From contig CBDCOW010000005.1 in assembly GCA_965219875.1 (NCBI GenBank), forward strand, positions 62,001 through 126,000: a stretch of 64,000 nt of DNA, read 5' to 3'. Source of the DNA: DAOUKH01 sp965219875 (lineage in GTDB: Bacteria; Chloroflexota; Dehalococcoidia; SHYB01). The notes beneath the pieces are model-generated. The model was not told the origin of the DNA and did no database searches. It saw nothing but the letters and a program-made list of their open reading frames with translations. Made by a program: the position numbers and the translations under genes. This document shows positions 45,935 to 53,919 of the stretch, piece after piece. Every line of letters starts with the position of its first letter. Within the stretch, counting starts at the first letter, position 1.

Positions 45935-46765
45935 ATGGCGGACCTCAACTGGATCATCTACGAGAAGGACGACAACGTCGGCGTCATTACCCTCAACCGG
46001 CCCGAAACGCGCAACGCGCAGCACCAGGGCTTTCTCGAAGAGCTCGACCAGGCCTGGCGCATGGGCGAACAGGACAAAGAGGTCAAGGTCATCGTCCTCA
46101 AGGCCAACGGGCCGCACTTCTCTTCCGGCCACGACATCGGCAGCGAGGAAGCCAAACGGTGGCGCGCCAACAACGCCCAGGACTGGCAGGGCGCCGCCGA
46201 CCGTTACTGGTGGGAGTCGGAGTTCTACCTCGGACTGTGCCAGCGCTGGCGCGACATACCCAAGCCCACCATCGCCGCCGTCCACGGCAAGACCATCGCC
46301 GGCGGCCTCATGCTCTGCTGGCCCTGCGACCTCATCATCGCCGCCGACAACGCCCAGTTCAGCGACCCCGTCGTCAGCATGGGCGTCGGCGGCGTCGAAT
46401 ACCACGCCCACCCCTGGGAAGTCGGCCACCGCAAGGCCAAGGAGATGCTCTTCACCGGCCAGTTCGTCGGCGCCGAAGAGGCCCACCGCCTCGGCATGGT
46501 CAACCGGGTCGTCCCCCTGGACAACCTCGTCGAGGAGACGATGACGCTGGCGCGTCAAATCGCGCAGATGCCCGCCTTCGCCCTCGCCATGGCCAAGCAG
46601 TCCGTGAACCGCACCCTCGAGCACCAGGGTCAGCGCACCGCCATGCAGGCCGTCTTCGACATGCATCAGCTCGCCCACGCCCACTCCGAGCTCACCACCG
46701 GCAGCGCCATCATGGGCATGACGGTGGACTCGATGAAGTCGCAGAGCGGCACGGCGAAGGCGTAG
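45935..46765 (+). CDS. Enoyl-CoA hydratase/isomerase family protein
   Basis: This 276-residue crotonase-family protein has VGVITLNRPETRNAQHQGFLEELD, the oxyanion segment ANGPHFSSGHDIGSEE, and VHGKTIAGGLMLCWPCDLIIAADNAQFSDPVVSMGVGGVEY. Inserted Trp-rich sequence (KRWRANNAQDWQGAADRYWWESEF) is not seen in the short hydratases. It is probably an acyl-CoA hydratase or isomerase of unknown specificity, the last ordinary gene before the atypical island. Confidence 0.9.
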   Translation: MADLNWIIYEKDDNVGVITLNRPETRNAQHQGFLEELDQAWRMGEQDKEVKVIVLKANGPHFSSGHDIGSEEAKRWRANNAQDWQGAADRYWWESEFYLGLCQRWRDIPKPTIAAVHGKTIAGGLMLCWPCDLIIAADNAQFSDPVVSMGVGGVEYHAHPWEVGHRKAKEMLFTGQFVGAEEAHRLGMVNRVVPLDNLVEETMTLARQIAQMPAFALAMAKQSVNRTLEHQGQRTAMQAVFDMHQLAHAHSELTTGSAIMGMTVDSMKSQSGTAKA

Positions 46766-46786
46766 GCGCGGGTACGGGGAGAATCC

Positions 46787-46960
46787 ATGCAACAAGTGAC
46801 CTATCACACAACCTCCCCGAACGCGCCAGGGGTCTATCACCGTGACCCTTGTCCCTACGGGGCGCGAATCGAGGGTGCTAACCGCTGCCAAGGCAACCGC
46901 CGCGACTGTCCGTGGTGTCGACGCGGAGGCCTACGGCCCTGCGACTACTGCGGCGGCTAG
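46787..46960 (+). CDS. Small Cys-rich (zinc-ribbon-like) protein
   Basis: This is a 57-residue ORF from ATG 46787 to TAG 46958. It has Cys at CPYG, RCQG, DCPWCRRGG and CDYCGG, giving two CxxC knuckles at the C terminus. GGGGAGAA precedes the start. No family is recognised and its small size makes it less certain, but the ordered Cys pairs make chance unlikely. Confidence 0.45.
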   Translation: MQQVTYHTTSPNAPGVYHRDPCPYGARIEGANRCQGNRRDCPWCRRGGLRPCDYCGG

Positions 46961-47007
46961 CCCGGGACCGGCTCGCGCTGGCCTGTGACGCGTCTGCGCC
47001 CTTCGAT

Positions 47008-47214
47008 TCAACTGCCAGCGCTTTGGCGACCCCTCGCCTCCACGGCCGGGATGAACGCGGCGGGCAGCGCTACATTGATCAGCTTCGCGCCTGTGTCAAT
47101 CACCAACTCGTCACGGTCGCCAAAGACCACAAGGACCCGCTGTCCCTGTGCCTCGAAGAACTCGATGACCACCTCGGAGAGAGGCGAGATGTAGACCTCG
47201 TCCGGCCGCGCCAT
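47008..47214 (-). CDS. Unknown small protein, possibly 5' truncated
   Basis: These 68 residues read MARPDEVYISPLSEVVIEFFEAQGQRVLVVFGDRDELVIDTGAKLINVALPAAF... The protein-like composition extends upstream in frame (…LGKALREARESGLNPPGDRIERAERFLETPG) for about 49 codons to a TAA at 47362 without any ATG, GTG or TTG. So either it starts at ATG 47214 (GGAG 9 nt upstream) or its 5' end has been damaged. It overlaps the 3' end of the 47316 gene region in another frame. Function unknown. Confidence 0.4.
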   Translation of the reverse strand: MARPDEVYISPLSEVVIEFFEAQGQRVLVVFGDRDELVIDTGAKLINVALPAAFIPAVEARGRQSAGS

Positions 47215-47315
47215 ACCAGGCGTCTCCAGGAAACGCTCAGCCCGCTCAATACGATCACCAGGCGGGTTAAGGCCGGATTCGCGAGCCTCCCGCAGCGCCT
47301 TTCCAAGTCGGGCGT

Positions 47316-48068
47316 TTATGCCGTGCCACTCCGAGCCGCGCGTGAGCAGGCAGACTGTTTACACGGCCTAAGCGGCGCGGGCGGGTAGTCGGCCCTGATC
47401 TCCGCGTATTCGGGGCTGCACGAGAAGCACCGCGGGTTGTCCCCTTCGCAATAGTCCAAGGGCTTGATGTGACGACCCGCCGGGCACTCCGCAGCGGTGT
47501 GATAGACCTCACCGAAGCTCGTATGGTAGGGCTTCACGGGGCGCACTGGCGCTCTGCGCGCTTGGCGCGGCGGCGGCTTCTTCTTCTCTTTGCGCCAGGC
47601 CTGCCGTGCCCCCTTGCAGAGATCGCAGCCTGCGGCGTGGTCAGTGTTGAGGTAGTCGAAGATCACCCCGACGTCGGACTGAGAGAGCGCGTCCAGATCG
47701 ACGGGGGTCTTTTCGGGGTGTCTTTCTTTGAGGGCAGCAAGCTCAAAGCGGGCGCGGTCCTGTTTCTGCTTCCACGGGCCCTGTTCGTCGGCCCGCCATC
47801 TCTCCAGGGTGCAAATCTGGCGGAGCGTGAGGATGCGTTCCTTCGGGTCTTCCTCGTCGGCGTAACGGGCCTCAGCCTTGGCGATCTGCCGATTGAGGTC
47901 AGCAAGGCGGCCAGGTGGCGGCGGGCCGTCGATGCGGCGCTTCATCTTGGCTAACCGAGCGTCCATCGCCTCGAAGATCATCTCTCCCTCATCGCGGCCG
48001 TGCTCGCGCAGCCACGCCCGCAGAAAGGCGATCTGCCGGGGGGAACCGGGAGGCTCGTTGTCGCTCAT
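47316..48068 (-). CDS. Unknown protein with C-terminal Cys/His motifs
   Basis: This 250-residue protein has GGGGAGG before ATG 48068. The N-terminal ~110 residues are charged and helical (coiled-coil-like: IFEAMDARLAKMKRRID..LADLNRQIAKAEARYADEEDPKERI). A linker follows, then CDLCKGARQAWRKEKKKPPPRQARRAPVRP, YHTSFGEVYHTAAECPAGRHIKP and CFSCSPEY, which could bind zinc. I recognise no family. It lies in the atypical 46.8-50.6 kb island, where codon third positions are less GC-rich than in the neighbours. Confidence 0.55.
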   Translation of the reverse strand: MSDNEPPGSPRQIAFLRAWLREHGRDEGEMIFEAMDARLAKMKRRIDGPPPPGRLADLNRQIAKAEARYADEEDPKERILTLRQICTLERWRADEQGPWKQKQDRARFELAALKERHPEKTPVDLDALSQSDVGVIFDYLNTDHAAGCDLCKGARQAWRKEKKKPPPRQARRAPVRPVKPYHTSFGEVYHTAAECPAGRHIKPLDYCEGDNPRCFSCSPEYAEIRADYPPAPLRPCKQSACSRAARSGTA

Positions 48069-48437
48069 AGCAATCCTCCCCATGATGAATGCGGGGCGCT
48101 TGCCGGTATCCTAGCCCTTGGATCTGGTAACTGCAAGGGGTTGCGCTCGATGGTGCATTAGCTACAAGCCTTGGCAGTATCGCAGCCGGGCCGAACGGCT
48201 TCACGCACCCTTCTGGACGAGGCCTTTATAGCACAGCCACCGTGGCGGGAAGCACAGCCTTGTCCTCGAGAGACGCCAAGCTCACGGGCCCCACGCCGCC
48301 CGCAGCGCCCCGCTCCCCGCCCCCAACGACCCCAACCTCGCCTCCGCCCCGCAACGCGGCTCTGACCGCGCCCTCGCGCAAAACACCTGGCCCGACCCCA
48401 TCCCAAGCCCCTCCGTTACATAATCCCACTTCCGTTT

Positions 48438-48465
48438 GTGTCGCCTAATGGTTGTTATGTGCGAC
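48438..48465 (+). other. dif-like Xer recombination site (tentative)
   Basis: The 28-bp layout is 11-6-11: left arm GTGTCGCCTAA, centre TGGTTG, right arm TTATGTGCGAC. The inner halves (CGCxTAA and TTATGT) match XerC/XerD arm cores of known dif sites such as E. coli (CGCATAA, TTATGT). The outer parts are self-complementary (GTCGC/GCGAC). Two more TTATGTAA-type arms in the opposite orientation lie within 40 nt on either side. It is only a pattern match. Confidence 0.3.
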
Positions 48466-48540
48466 CGCACAGAAGGGAGGTGGGCGTTTTACATAAAGAA
48501 GCGTCAGGAAGCTGGAGCAGGCTGCGGAGGCCGCTAGACA

Positions 48541-48624
48541 CCCAGCGGTCCACAGAGCGCCGTACCCGCCCGTGGCCGACCCCCACGTCGTCTTCGCCGC
48601 GGATCGCGGCGCTGCGCACGCTCT
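48541..48624 (+). repeat. Island hairpin repeat, copy 1
   Basis: About 84 nt, with AGCGCCG near the 5' end and CGGCGCT near the 3' end able to pair. It is alignable over its length with copies at 49088-49172 and 50532-50615. Shared core words are CCGCCCG, GTCTTCGCCG and CGCGG. Confidence 0.7.
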
Positions 48625-48703
48625 GGCGGCGAGGCGCCCTGTAAGAGGCCCGCAGAATCGGGTAACATGGGGTTGGTAGACGTTTCGATGGCGAGGCTTC
48701 CCT

Positions 48704-49060
48704 ATGGGGACTTTCAAGTGGCCGCTGCGGATTTCCAGCATGGGCGGCCAACAGGCCCAGGAAATAGAGGCGACGGTGGACACCGGCGTATCGTTCACCA
48801 CGCTGCCTTCCAACCTTCTGCGGGAGCTGGGCATCGAGGCTGCAGGCAAGCGCCGGTTCCTGCTGGCGGACGGGCGGCGCGTCGAGATGGACTACGGACA
48901 GGCCTGGGCTACGATAGACGGCGAGAGCGTGATCACTATCGTGGTATTTGGAGAGGACGAGGCCCCTCCCCTGCTGGGGGCCTACACCCTGGAAGGTCTG
49001 GCGTTGGCGGTGGACCCGGAAGCTCAACGGCTGGTTCCCACCCACATGATCATGTACTAG
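48704..49060 (+). CDS. Retropepsin-like (clan AA) aspartic protease family protein
   Basis: These 118 residues have the single-lobe retropepsin pattern: IEATVDTGVSFTTLPSNLLRELGI, where DTG is the catalytic triad and the following TLP is typical, then KRRFLLADGRRVEMDYGQAWATIDGE and LLGAYTLEGLALAVDPEAQRLVP (flap and C-terminal strand). Such proteins act as homodimers; substrates are unknown. The gene sits between hairpin repeats 1 and 2. Confidence 0.82.
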   Translation: MGTFKWPLRISSMGGQQAQEIEATVDTGVSFTTLPSNLLRELGIEAAGKRRFLLADGRRVEMDYGQAWATIDGESVITIVVFGEDEAPPLLGAYTLEGLALAVDPEAQRLVPTHMIMY

Positions 49061-49087
49061 GGCGCGCCGTCGCCGGGCCCCGTGAAC

Positions 49088-49172
49088 GCCGGCGGCCCAC
49101 AGCGCGCCGTTTCCGCCCGCGGACGAGTCCCAAAGCCGTCTTCGCCGCCGAACGCGGTGCTGCGCGCGCCCT
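49088..49172 (+). repeat. Island hairpin repeat, copy 2
   Basis: It starts GCCGGCGGCCCACAGCGCG and contains CGTTTCCGCCCGCGG, GCCGTCTTCGCCGCCGAACG and CGGTGCTG. The CAGCGC...GCGCTG-type ends are inverted. It lies 27 nt after the aspartic-protease stop codon. The following 100 nt up to 49272 contain nothing else I recognise. Confidence 0.75.
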
Positions 49173-49272
49173 ATGTGCATCCAAGCGCCACGTTAGCCCG
49201 GTCCAACCGTCCTGCAGCCGCCATCCGGCGCTAGACACCAACAACACTCGGTGGTCAAATGGGCGGGTACTC

Positions 49273-50532
49273 ATGGCGCTATCGCTTGACACATCCCGAG
49301 CGTTTCGCTCATTGGACGAACTGACCAAGCTCGTACAGGCCATCGTCACGGCGCCCCCGAAGGAGTCGGAACCCGACTGGCTGGAGTGGAAACGCGAGGC
49401 AGACCTAGCTGACGGGCGCTGGAAGGCAATCATCGCGAAGTTCATCGCAGGATTCGCTAACCGCGATCCGGCCACGGCCATGCAACACGCCGGCGGCTGC
49501 GGATATCTGGTCATCGGTGTTGAACCTGGCAATGTCCTCGGGGTAAGTCCTGTCGACAATGCGGACCTTCATGCCGGTGTGTCGCGTTTCGTGGGGAAGG
49601 GTGTGCGCTGGAGCCCGCAGTACGTGCAATACGAAGGAAAGCAGGTCCTAATTGTCACCGTCGAGCCCCCAGCGAATGGAGATCCCATCGCTGCGATGCT
49701 GAAAGGCTACCAACCTGACCGCGGGGCTAGCGTCTGCCACGAGGGTGCGGTATTCGTGCGTCACCACGGCACTACCAAACCCGCGACGCAGGACGACTAC
49801 AACCTTCTCGCCCGTCGTTTCGCTGCCGGAGGCAAACAGGCAAGCGGCATCAGGGTTGAACCCGTCGGATCTGTGACGGCAGTGCCGGTTGCCTGCGGAC
49901 CCGACATGGTCGAAGCCTGGTGCCAACGCGAACAGACAGCCTTGCTGGGAGGAATCTCGCAGAACTCTAAAGAGATGTTCGGCAACCGGACTGGGAAGGA
50001 GTACGGGCGCAAGGTTCTGTCGTATCTCGAAGAATCTGCTCGGCTGCTTCCAGAAAAGGCTTGCGCTGAGGCACTTATGGGCCGTGATCCAAGTATGCAC
50101 CTAATGCTAGTCAACGAGACGGATCACAATTTTGCAGCCGTACGGGTCGAAGTGGCTATTGATGGCGACATTTGGGGATTTGTGTCCGCCGAGGAGGCTG
50201 AACCAGAGATGCCAGCCCGACCTCGTGCTTGGAATGTAGGCTCGCTGCGCACCGGATTTAGGATGCCTTCCCTCTCAGCACCGAGAATCTCAGAAATGCT
50301 TGGGCCGCACATTGACAATTCGAGACCCACACACATCCGGTTCGACAAGGACAATCTTAGGCCCAGGGAGAGAATCGACCTGGATCCGCTTTACCTGGTA
50401 GCCGATGCCTCCCTAGCTGGCATGACGCTGACCATTCATTGGAAGGCCACTTCTACAAGTGCCGACGGCGTTTCTGCAGGGGAGTTCACCGTCACTGTCT
50501 CGACGGGAATCGTTTCACCGCTCGATGAATGA
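49273..50532 (+). CDS. Schlafen/AlbA_2-domain protein
   Basis: The 419-residue protein has an N-terminal AlbA_2 (Schlafen-type) nucleic-acid-binding domain: WLEWKREADLADGRWKAIIAKFIAGFANRDPATAMQHAGGCGYLVIGVEPG. The ExK and GGGYLxIGVE motifs are family hallmarks. VRWSPQYVQYEGKQVLIVTVEPP and GAVFVRHHGTTKPAT follow. The C-terminal ~150 residues have no recognised domain and could be a sensor. AlbA_2 proteins act as regulators, nucleases or phage-defence factors; the context (repeats, atypical base composition) fits an accessory or defence gene. ATG 49273 is chosen as the first start before the conserved region. Confidence 0.82.
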   Translation: MALSLDTSRAFRSLDELTKLVQAIVTAPPKESEPDWLEWKREADLADGRWKAIIAKFIAGFANRDPATAMQHAGGCGYLVIGVEPGNVLGVSPVDNADLHAGVSRFVGKGVRWSPQYVQYEGKQVLIVTVEPPANGDPIAAMLKGYQPDRGASVCHEGAVFVRHHGTTKPATQDDYNLLARRFAAGGKQASGIRVEPVGSVTAVPVACGPDMVEAWCQREQTALLGGISQNSKEMFGNRTGKEYGRKVLSYLEESARLLPEKACAEALMGRDPSMHLMLVNETDHNFAAVRVEVAIDGDIWGFVSAEEAEPEMPARPRAWNVGSLRTGFRMPSLSAPRISEMLGPHIDNSRPTHIRFDKDNLRPRERIDLDPLYLVADASLAGMTLTIHWKATSTSADGVSAGEFTVTVSTGIVSPLDE

Positions 50533-50615
50533 ACCGCCCCCGCAGCGCGCCGTTTCCGCCCGCGGGCGACTCCCACAGCCGTCTTCGCCGCCGAACGCGG
50601 CGCTGGGCGGGCTCT
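50532..50615 (+). repeat. Island hairpin repeat, copy 3
   Basis: It begins at the last base of the Schlafen-like gene's TGA. It contains CAGCGCGCCGTTTCCGCCCG, GCCGTCTTCGCCGCCGAACG and CGGCGCTG, nearly identical in its core to copy 2. Confidence 0.75.
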
Positions 50616-50623
50616 AGCGCCGC

Positions 50624-50998
50624 CTACGCCGGAATGACGTCCGACTCGTCGGCGAGCAGCAGGTAGGGCTCGCCGAACTGGTCGGGGTCGTCGAGGCGCC
50701 AGGGCGCGGGCGGGGAGCCGTCGGCGCGGACCGGTTGGAACCGCAGGCCCCAGTCGCCGCCGTGGACGAGGTAAGAGAGGCCCGCGCCCGAGTCCTCGAC
50801 AGCGACGCACTCGACACCGTCCTCGGGCGTGCCGTCGCCGTCGCTGCTCCAGCTCACCACCCAACAGGGCACGCCGAGGCCGGCCCGCGTGTCCATCTTC
50901 ACCTGGCGCACGGAGTACGCCGTCCCCTTCACCTGGAAGGTGCGCAGGGGCACGCCGTAGGAGTTCTCGTTGTCCTCGACCTCGACGTAGATCTGCAC
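50624..50998 (-). CDS. Unknown protein downstream of cofE
   Basis: This 124-residue β-rich protein reads IYVEVEDNENSYGVPLRTFQVKGTAYSVRQVKMDT...VPCWVVSWSSDGDGTPEDGVECVAVEDSG...WRLDDPDQFGEPYLLLAD. It has no recognised domain. GTG 50998, shortly after GGAAGGGG, is preferred over 51022. It follows cofE by 32 nt on the same strand and may belong to the F420 operon. Confidence 0.6.
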   Translation of the reverse strand: MQIYVEVEDNENSYGVPLRTFQVKGTAYSVRQVKMDTRAGLGVPCWVVSWSSDGDGTPEDGVECVAVEDSGAGLSYLVHGGDWGLRFQPVRADGSPPAPWRLDDPDQFGEPYLLLADESDVIPA

Positions 50999-51030
50999 GC
51001 GGGAGCCCCTTCCTTGTGTCAAGCCAACGG

Positions 51031-51789
51031 CTAGCGGAAGAGGTCGCCCTCGGGAGGCCGCACCAGTGCCGACGCTCCCGCGCCGCCGGGCTGATAGGCG
51101 TAGCCGCGGACGATAGCCGCCGGCACGCGGTCGAGCTTGCCCATGACCAGGTCCGCCGCGGCGGCGAGCTCGTCGGCGGCGGCGACCACCGTCGCCCGCA
51201 GCTCATGGCCCGCCGGGTCCGTCACCCCCCGGTAGTCCACCAGCGGACCCATGCCCGCGACGCCGATGGCCACGTCGGTGCACCCCTCGCGCCAGGGACG
51301 CCCGAAGGTGTCGGAGATGACCACCGCGACGTCCGCCCCGGCCTCCCGTGCGATCGCCGCTCTGATGGCCGACGCCGAGGCGTCGGGGTCGAGCGGCAGC
51401 AGGGCGACCTCGCCGTGCGTCTCCACGTTCGACTGGTCGACGCCGGAGTTGGCGCAGATGAAGCCGTGCCGCGTCTCCGTGATGATGACGCCCTGGTCCA
51501 TGCGCACGACGCGGCTGCTCTCTCGCAGCACCACTTCGACGAGGCGAGGGTCTTTGTCGTACCGCTCGGCGATCTGCTCGGCGAAGGCCGACGGCGTGAC
51601 CGTGGAGAGCACGACGACCCGCCCCTCGGCCTTGGAGACGATCTTCTGGGTGACCACGACAACGTCGCCCGCCTCGATTGGGCTGCCCCCGCCGGCGGCG
51701 GCCTTTGCGACCATGGCGCCCACGTCGTCGCCCTCATGGACTTCGGGAAGCCCAGCGACGCCGAAGATGCGCAGCTCAGGAAAAGGCAT
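51031..51789 (-). CDS. cofE: Coenzyme F420-0:L-glutamate ligase
   Basis: This 252-residue CofE/FbiB-N family enzyme adds the γ-glutamate tail to F420-0 using GTP. Motifs are GDVVVVTQKIVSKAEGRVV, VLRESSRVVRMDQGVIITETRHGFICANSGVDQSN, VVISDTFGRPWREGCTDVAIG and the C-terminal DELAAAADLVMGKLDRVPAAIVRGY. Only the ligase domain is present, without the FMN-binding second domain of mycobacterial FbiB. It lies 9 nt after the F420:NADP reductase gene. Confidence 0.93.
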   Translation of the reverse strand: MPFPELRIFGVAGLPEVHEGDDVGAMVAKAAAGGGSPIEAGDVVVVTQKIVSKAEGRVVVLSTVTPSAFAEQIAERYDKDPRLVEVVLRESSRVVRMDQGVIITETRHGFICANSGVDQSNVETHGEVALLPLDPDASASAIRAAIAREAGADVAVVISDTFGRPWREGCTDVAIGVAGMGPLVDYRGVTDPAGHELRATVVAAADELAAAADLVMGKLDRVPAAIVRGYAYQPGGAGASALVRPPEGDLFR

Positions 51790-51798
51790 GGCCCACGC

Positions 51799-52527
51799 CT
51801 AGACGCCGGATATCTTGACCATGGAGTGGGCGCCCTTGTAGCGCCGGTTTATGTTGAGTAGGAGCGCGGTGATCGACTCGACGTAGCGCGAGTTCTCCAG
51901 CGCGCCGCCGTCGACGCCGCGAACGCCCTCGATCTTCTCCGAAAGCTCCATCGCCATCGCCTTTGCCTCCGTGTCGTCGCTGCAGACGATCACGTCGGCG
52001 GAGACGGTCTCGCTCAAGTCCATCAGCGCGGGCGCGCTCAGGTTCTGGAAGGCGCCGGCGACACGGGCGTTGGGAGCAAGCTTCTGCGACTCCTGGGCCG
52101 CCGAGTTGTCCTCGAGGTCCATGTACCGCACCGGCTTGCCCTTCTCGAAAGCCAAAGGGACGACGGTGTTGACGACGATCTTGTCGCCGATGACCTCGTG
52201 CAGCGATTCCAGCGTAGGGCGCTGTCCGTTGTAGGGGATGGTGATGAAGATGACGCTGCCGGCACCGACGGCGTCCGCGTTCTCCATCCCGCGGACGTCG
52301 CCGTTGGGAACGGCTTCCAGCACGGTCCGGGCCGCTTCGTCGGCGCGTTCCTGTTTCCGTGAGCCGATGATGATCGGGTAGCCGGCGTGGGCGAAACGGA
52401 TCGCTAAGCCCAGACCCTCCGGTCCGGTGCCGCCGATGAAGGAGAGGACGCGATCGCTCAAAAGAGGCCTCCGGGGCGATGGTGATTGCCGCGAGCCGCG
52501 GGCGCGGTCTATGGTACCTTCAGCCAT
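51799..52527 (-). CDS. F420-dependent NADP oxidoreductase (Fno/NpdG family)
   Basis: This 242-residue protein has LSFIGGTGPEGLGLAIRFAHAGYPIIIGSRKQERADEAA, a Rossmann fold whose SRK selects NADP. VIFITIPYNGQRPTLESL, KIVVNTVVPLAFEKGKPVRYMDL and VAGAFQNLSAPALMDL follow the NpdG pattern. It transfers hydride between NADPH and F420. The first ~25 residues are poorly conserved, so a start near the GTG of VLSFIGG (52449) is also likely. It heads the operon with cofE. Confidence 0.9.
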   Translation of the reverse strand: MAEGTIDRARGSRQSPSPRRPLLSDRVLSFIGGTGPEGLGLAIRFAHAGYPIIIGSRKQERADEAARTVLEAVPNGDVRGMENADAVGAGSVIFITIPYNGQRPTLESLHEVIGDKIVVNTVVPLAFEKGKPVRYMDLEDNSAAQESQKLAPNARVAGAFQNLSAPALMDLSETVSADVIVCSDDTEAKAMAMELSEKIEGVRGVDGGALENSRYVESITALLLNINRRYKGAHSMVKISGV

Positions 52528-52611
52528 CGAATCCTGTACAGGGCGAGCCGGGTGCCCGTGCTAGGCTCGCTGCTTCTGCAAACCATCGCCTGAGCTAAGG
52601 AGGCGCGCCGC

Positions 52612-53919
52612 TTGGAACAACGGCGGCGGCGGCTCGGACCGCCTGAGATCACGTTCCACGGGCGTCCCGTCTTCTACGGCTGGTGGGTGGTCGCCGCCGG
52701 ATCCGTGCTCAGCACCCTCGCCGGCGGTTTCTACATCCATGGCTTCTCGGCCTTCCTGCGCCCCCTCGCCGAGGAGTTCGACGTAGGCTACGCGACGGCC
52801 ACGCTCGTCTTCGCCGCCGCCGCAGGCAGCGAGGCAGTCCTCGGCCCCATCGTCGGCTACCTCATCGACCGTTTCGGCTCGCGGCGCGTGATGCTGGCGG
52901 GCATCCCTCTCTACGCCGCCGGGTTCTTCCTCCTTAGCCTCGCGCCCAGCCTCCTCGTCGTCTTCATCGCGGTCGCGGCCGTCATCTCTCCAGGCGTGAA
53001 TATGGGCGTCTTCGCCTCCACCGCCACGGCGGTGAGCCACTGGTTCCATCGCCGCCGCGCCGTCGCCCTCTCCATTGCGACGGTTGGCTTCGGCGTCGGC
53101 GGCCTCCTGGTCTCTTTCCTCCAGTACTTCATCGACGCGTACGACTGGCGAGTCGCGGCCCGCGCTGCGGCTGTCGTGATTATCGCCGTCGGCTTTCCCG
53201 TCGCGCTCTTCCTGATGCGCAACCGCCCCGCGGACGAAGGGCTAGTCCCCGACGGAGGACCACCCCCGGAAGAACGGCCCGGCACGCGGGCCGTCACGCC
53301 GACCGTCGACCTCACTCCTCGTGAGGCGTTGGGCTCGCTGGCCTTCTGGGGCATCGTGTTCTGGTTCGGGCTGCGCATGTTCGTCGTCGCCTCCATCTCG
53401 ATACACTTCATACGGCTCATCGAAACCAAAGACTTCTCCGCCGCGCAGGCGGCGGTGCTGCTGAGCATCTTCGCCGTGGCCACCATCCCCTCTCGGCTCG
53501 CCCTGGGCGCGGTCACCGACCGCGTCCGGAAGAACCGACTCGCTGCCGCGCTCGGCCTGGTGCAAATCGGCGCACTGGCGATTCTGTTAAACGCCCAGGA
53601 GTACTGGCATCTTATCGCCTTCGTGCTCGTCTACGCCGTCGCCTGGGGCGGCGGCGGGGCCACCATGATCACGGCGCTTCGGGCCGACTACTTCGGGTTG
53701 CGCTTCTTCGCCACCATCGGCGGCATGATCAACACGGTGGTGATCATCGGCATCATGGTCGGCCCCGTCACCACCGGGCTCATCTACGATCGGACAGGTA
53801 GCTACGACCTCGCGGTGTGGGCCTTCCTCGCCGCGACAGCCGCCTCGGCCACGATCATCCTCTTGACGCCGCGCCCCAAGCCCAAGCGCCCGCGCTACTT
53901 CGCGGGGGGCTCCACGTAG
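52612..53919 (+). CDS. MFS transporter (monocarboxylate/oxalate-type)
   Basis: This 435-residue protein has about 12 hydrophobic segments. It opens YGWWVVAAGSVLSTLAGGFYIHGFSAFLRPLAEEF, has the loop motif DRFGSRR between helices 2 and 3, and has a central loop with acidic residues (NRPADEGLVPDGGPPPEE). A second copy-like DRVRKNR follows helix 8. It resembles MCT/OFA-type carboxylate carriers. TTG 52612 is set by AAGGAGG at 52597-52603. Its 3' end overlaps the convergent CaiB gene by 25 nt. Confidence 0.9.
   Translation: MEQRRRRLGPPEITFHGRPVFYGWWVVAAGSVLSTLAGGFYIHGFSAFLRPLAEEFDVGYATATLVFAAAAGSEAVLGPIVGYLIDRFGSRRVMLAGIPLYAAGFFLLSLAPSLLVVFIAVAAVISPGVNMGVFASTATAVSHWFHRRRAVALSIATVGFGVGGLLVSFLQYFIDAYDWRVAARAAAVVIIAVGFPVALFLMRNRPADEGLVPDGGPPPEERPGTRAVTPTVDLTPREALGSLAFWGIVFWFGLRMFVVASISIHFIRLIETKDFSAAQAAVLLSIFAVATIPSRLALGAVTDRVRKNRLAAALGLVQIGALAILLNAQEYWHLIAFVLVYAVAWGGGGATMITALRADYFGLRFFATIGGMINTVVIIGIMVGPVTTGLIYDRTGSYDLAVWAFLAATAASATIILLTPRPKPKRPRYFAGGST

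Larger units (their letters stand above)
48069..48703. other. 635-nt gene-poor stretch
   Basis: I see no supported gene. It holds a C-rich low-complexity part (48280-48410), the dif-like site (48438-48465) flanked by two more ACATAA motifs (48418-48423, 48491-48496), and the first hairpin repeat (48541-48624). GAGG in ATGGCGAGGCTTCCCT is the probable ribosome binding site of the 48704 gene. Confidence 0.6.

Noticed and set aside
48280..48410. Short tandem or CRISPR-like repeats in the C-rich stretch
   Set aside because: It is only low-complexity C/G-rich sequence; there are no regularly spaced identical units and no cas genes in the window.
48541..50615. Integron attC sites for the three island repeats
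   Set aside because: attC sites carry RYYYAAC at the 5' side and GTTRRRY at the 3' side. Here the repeats have CCGTT on the 5' side and GAACG on the 3' side, the wrong polarity on both strands, and no integrase is present.
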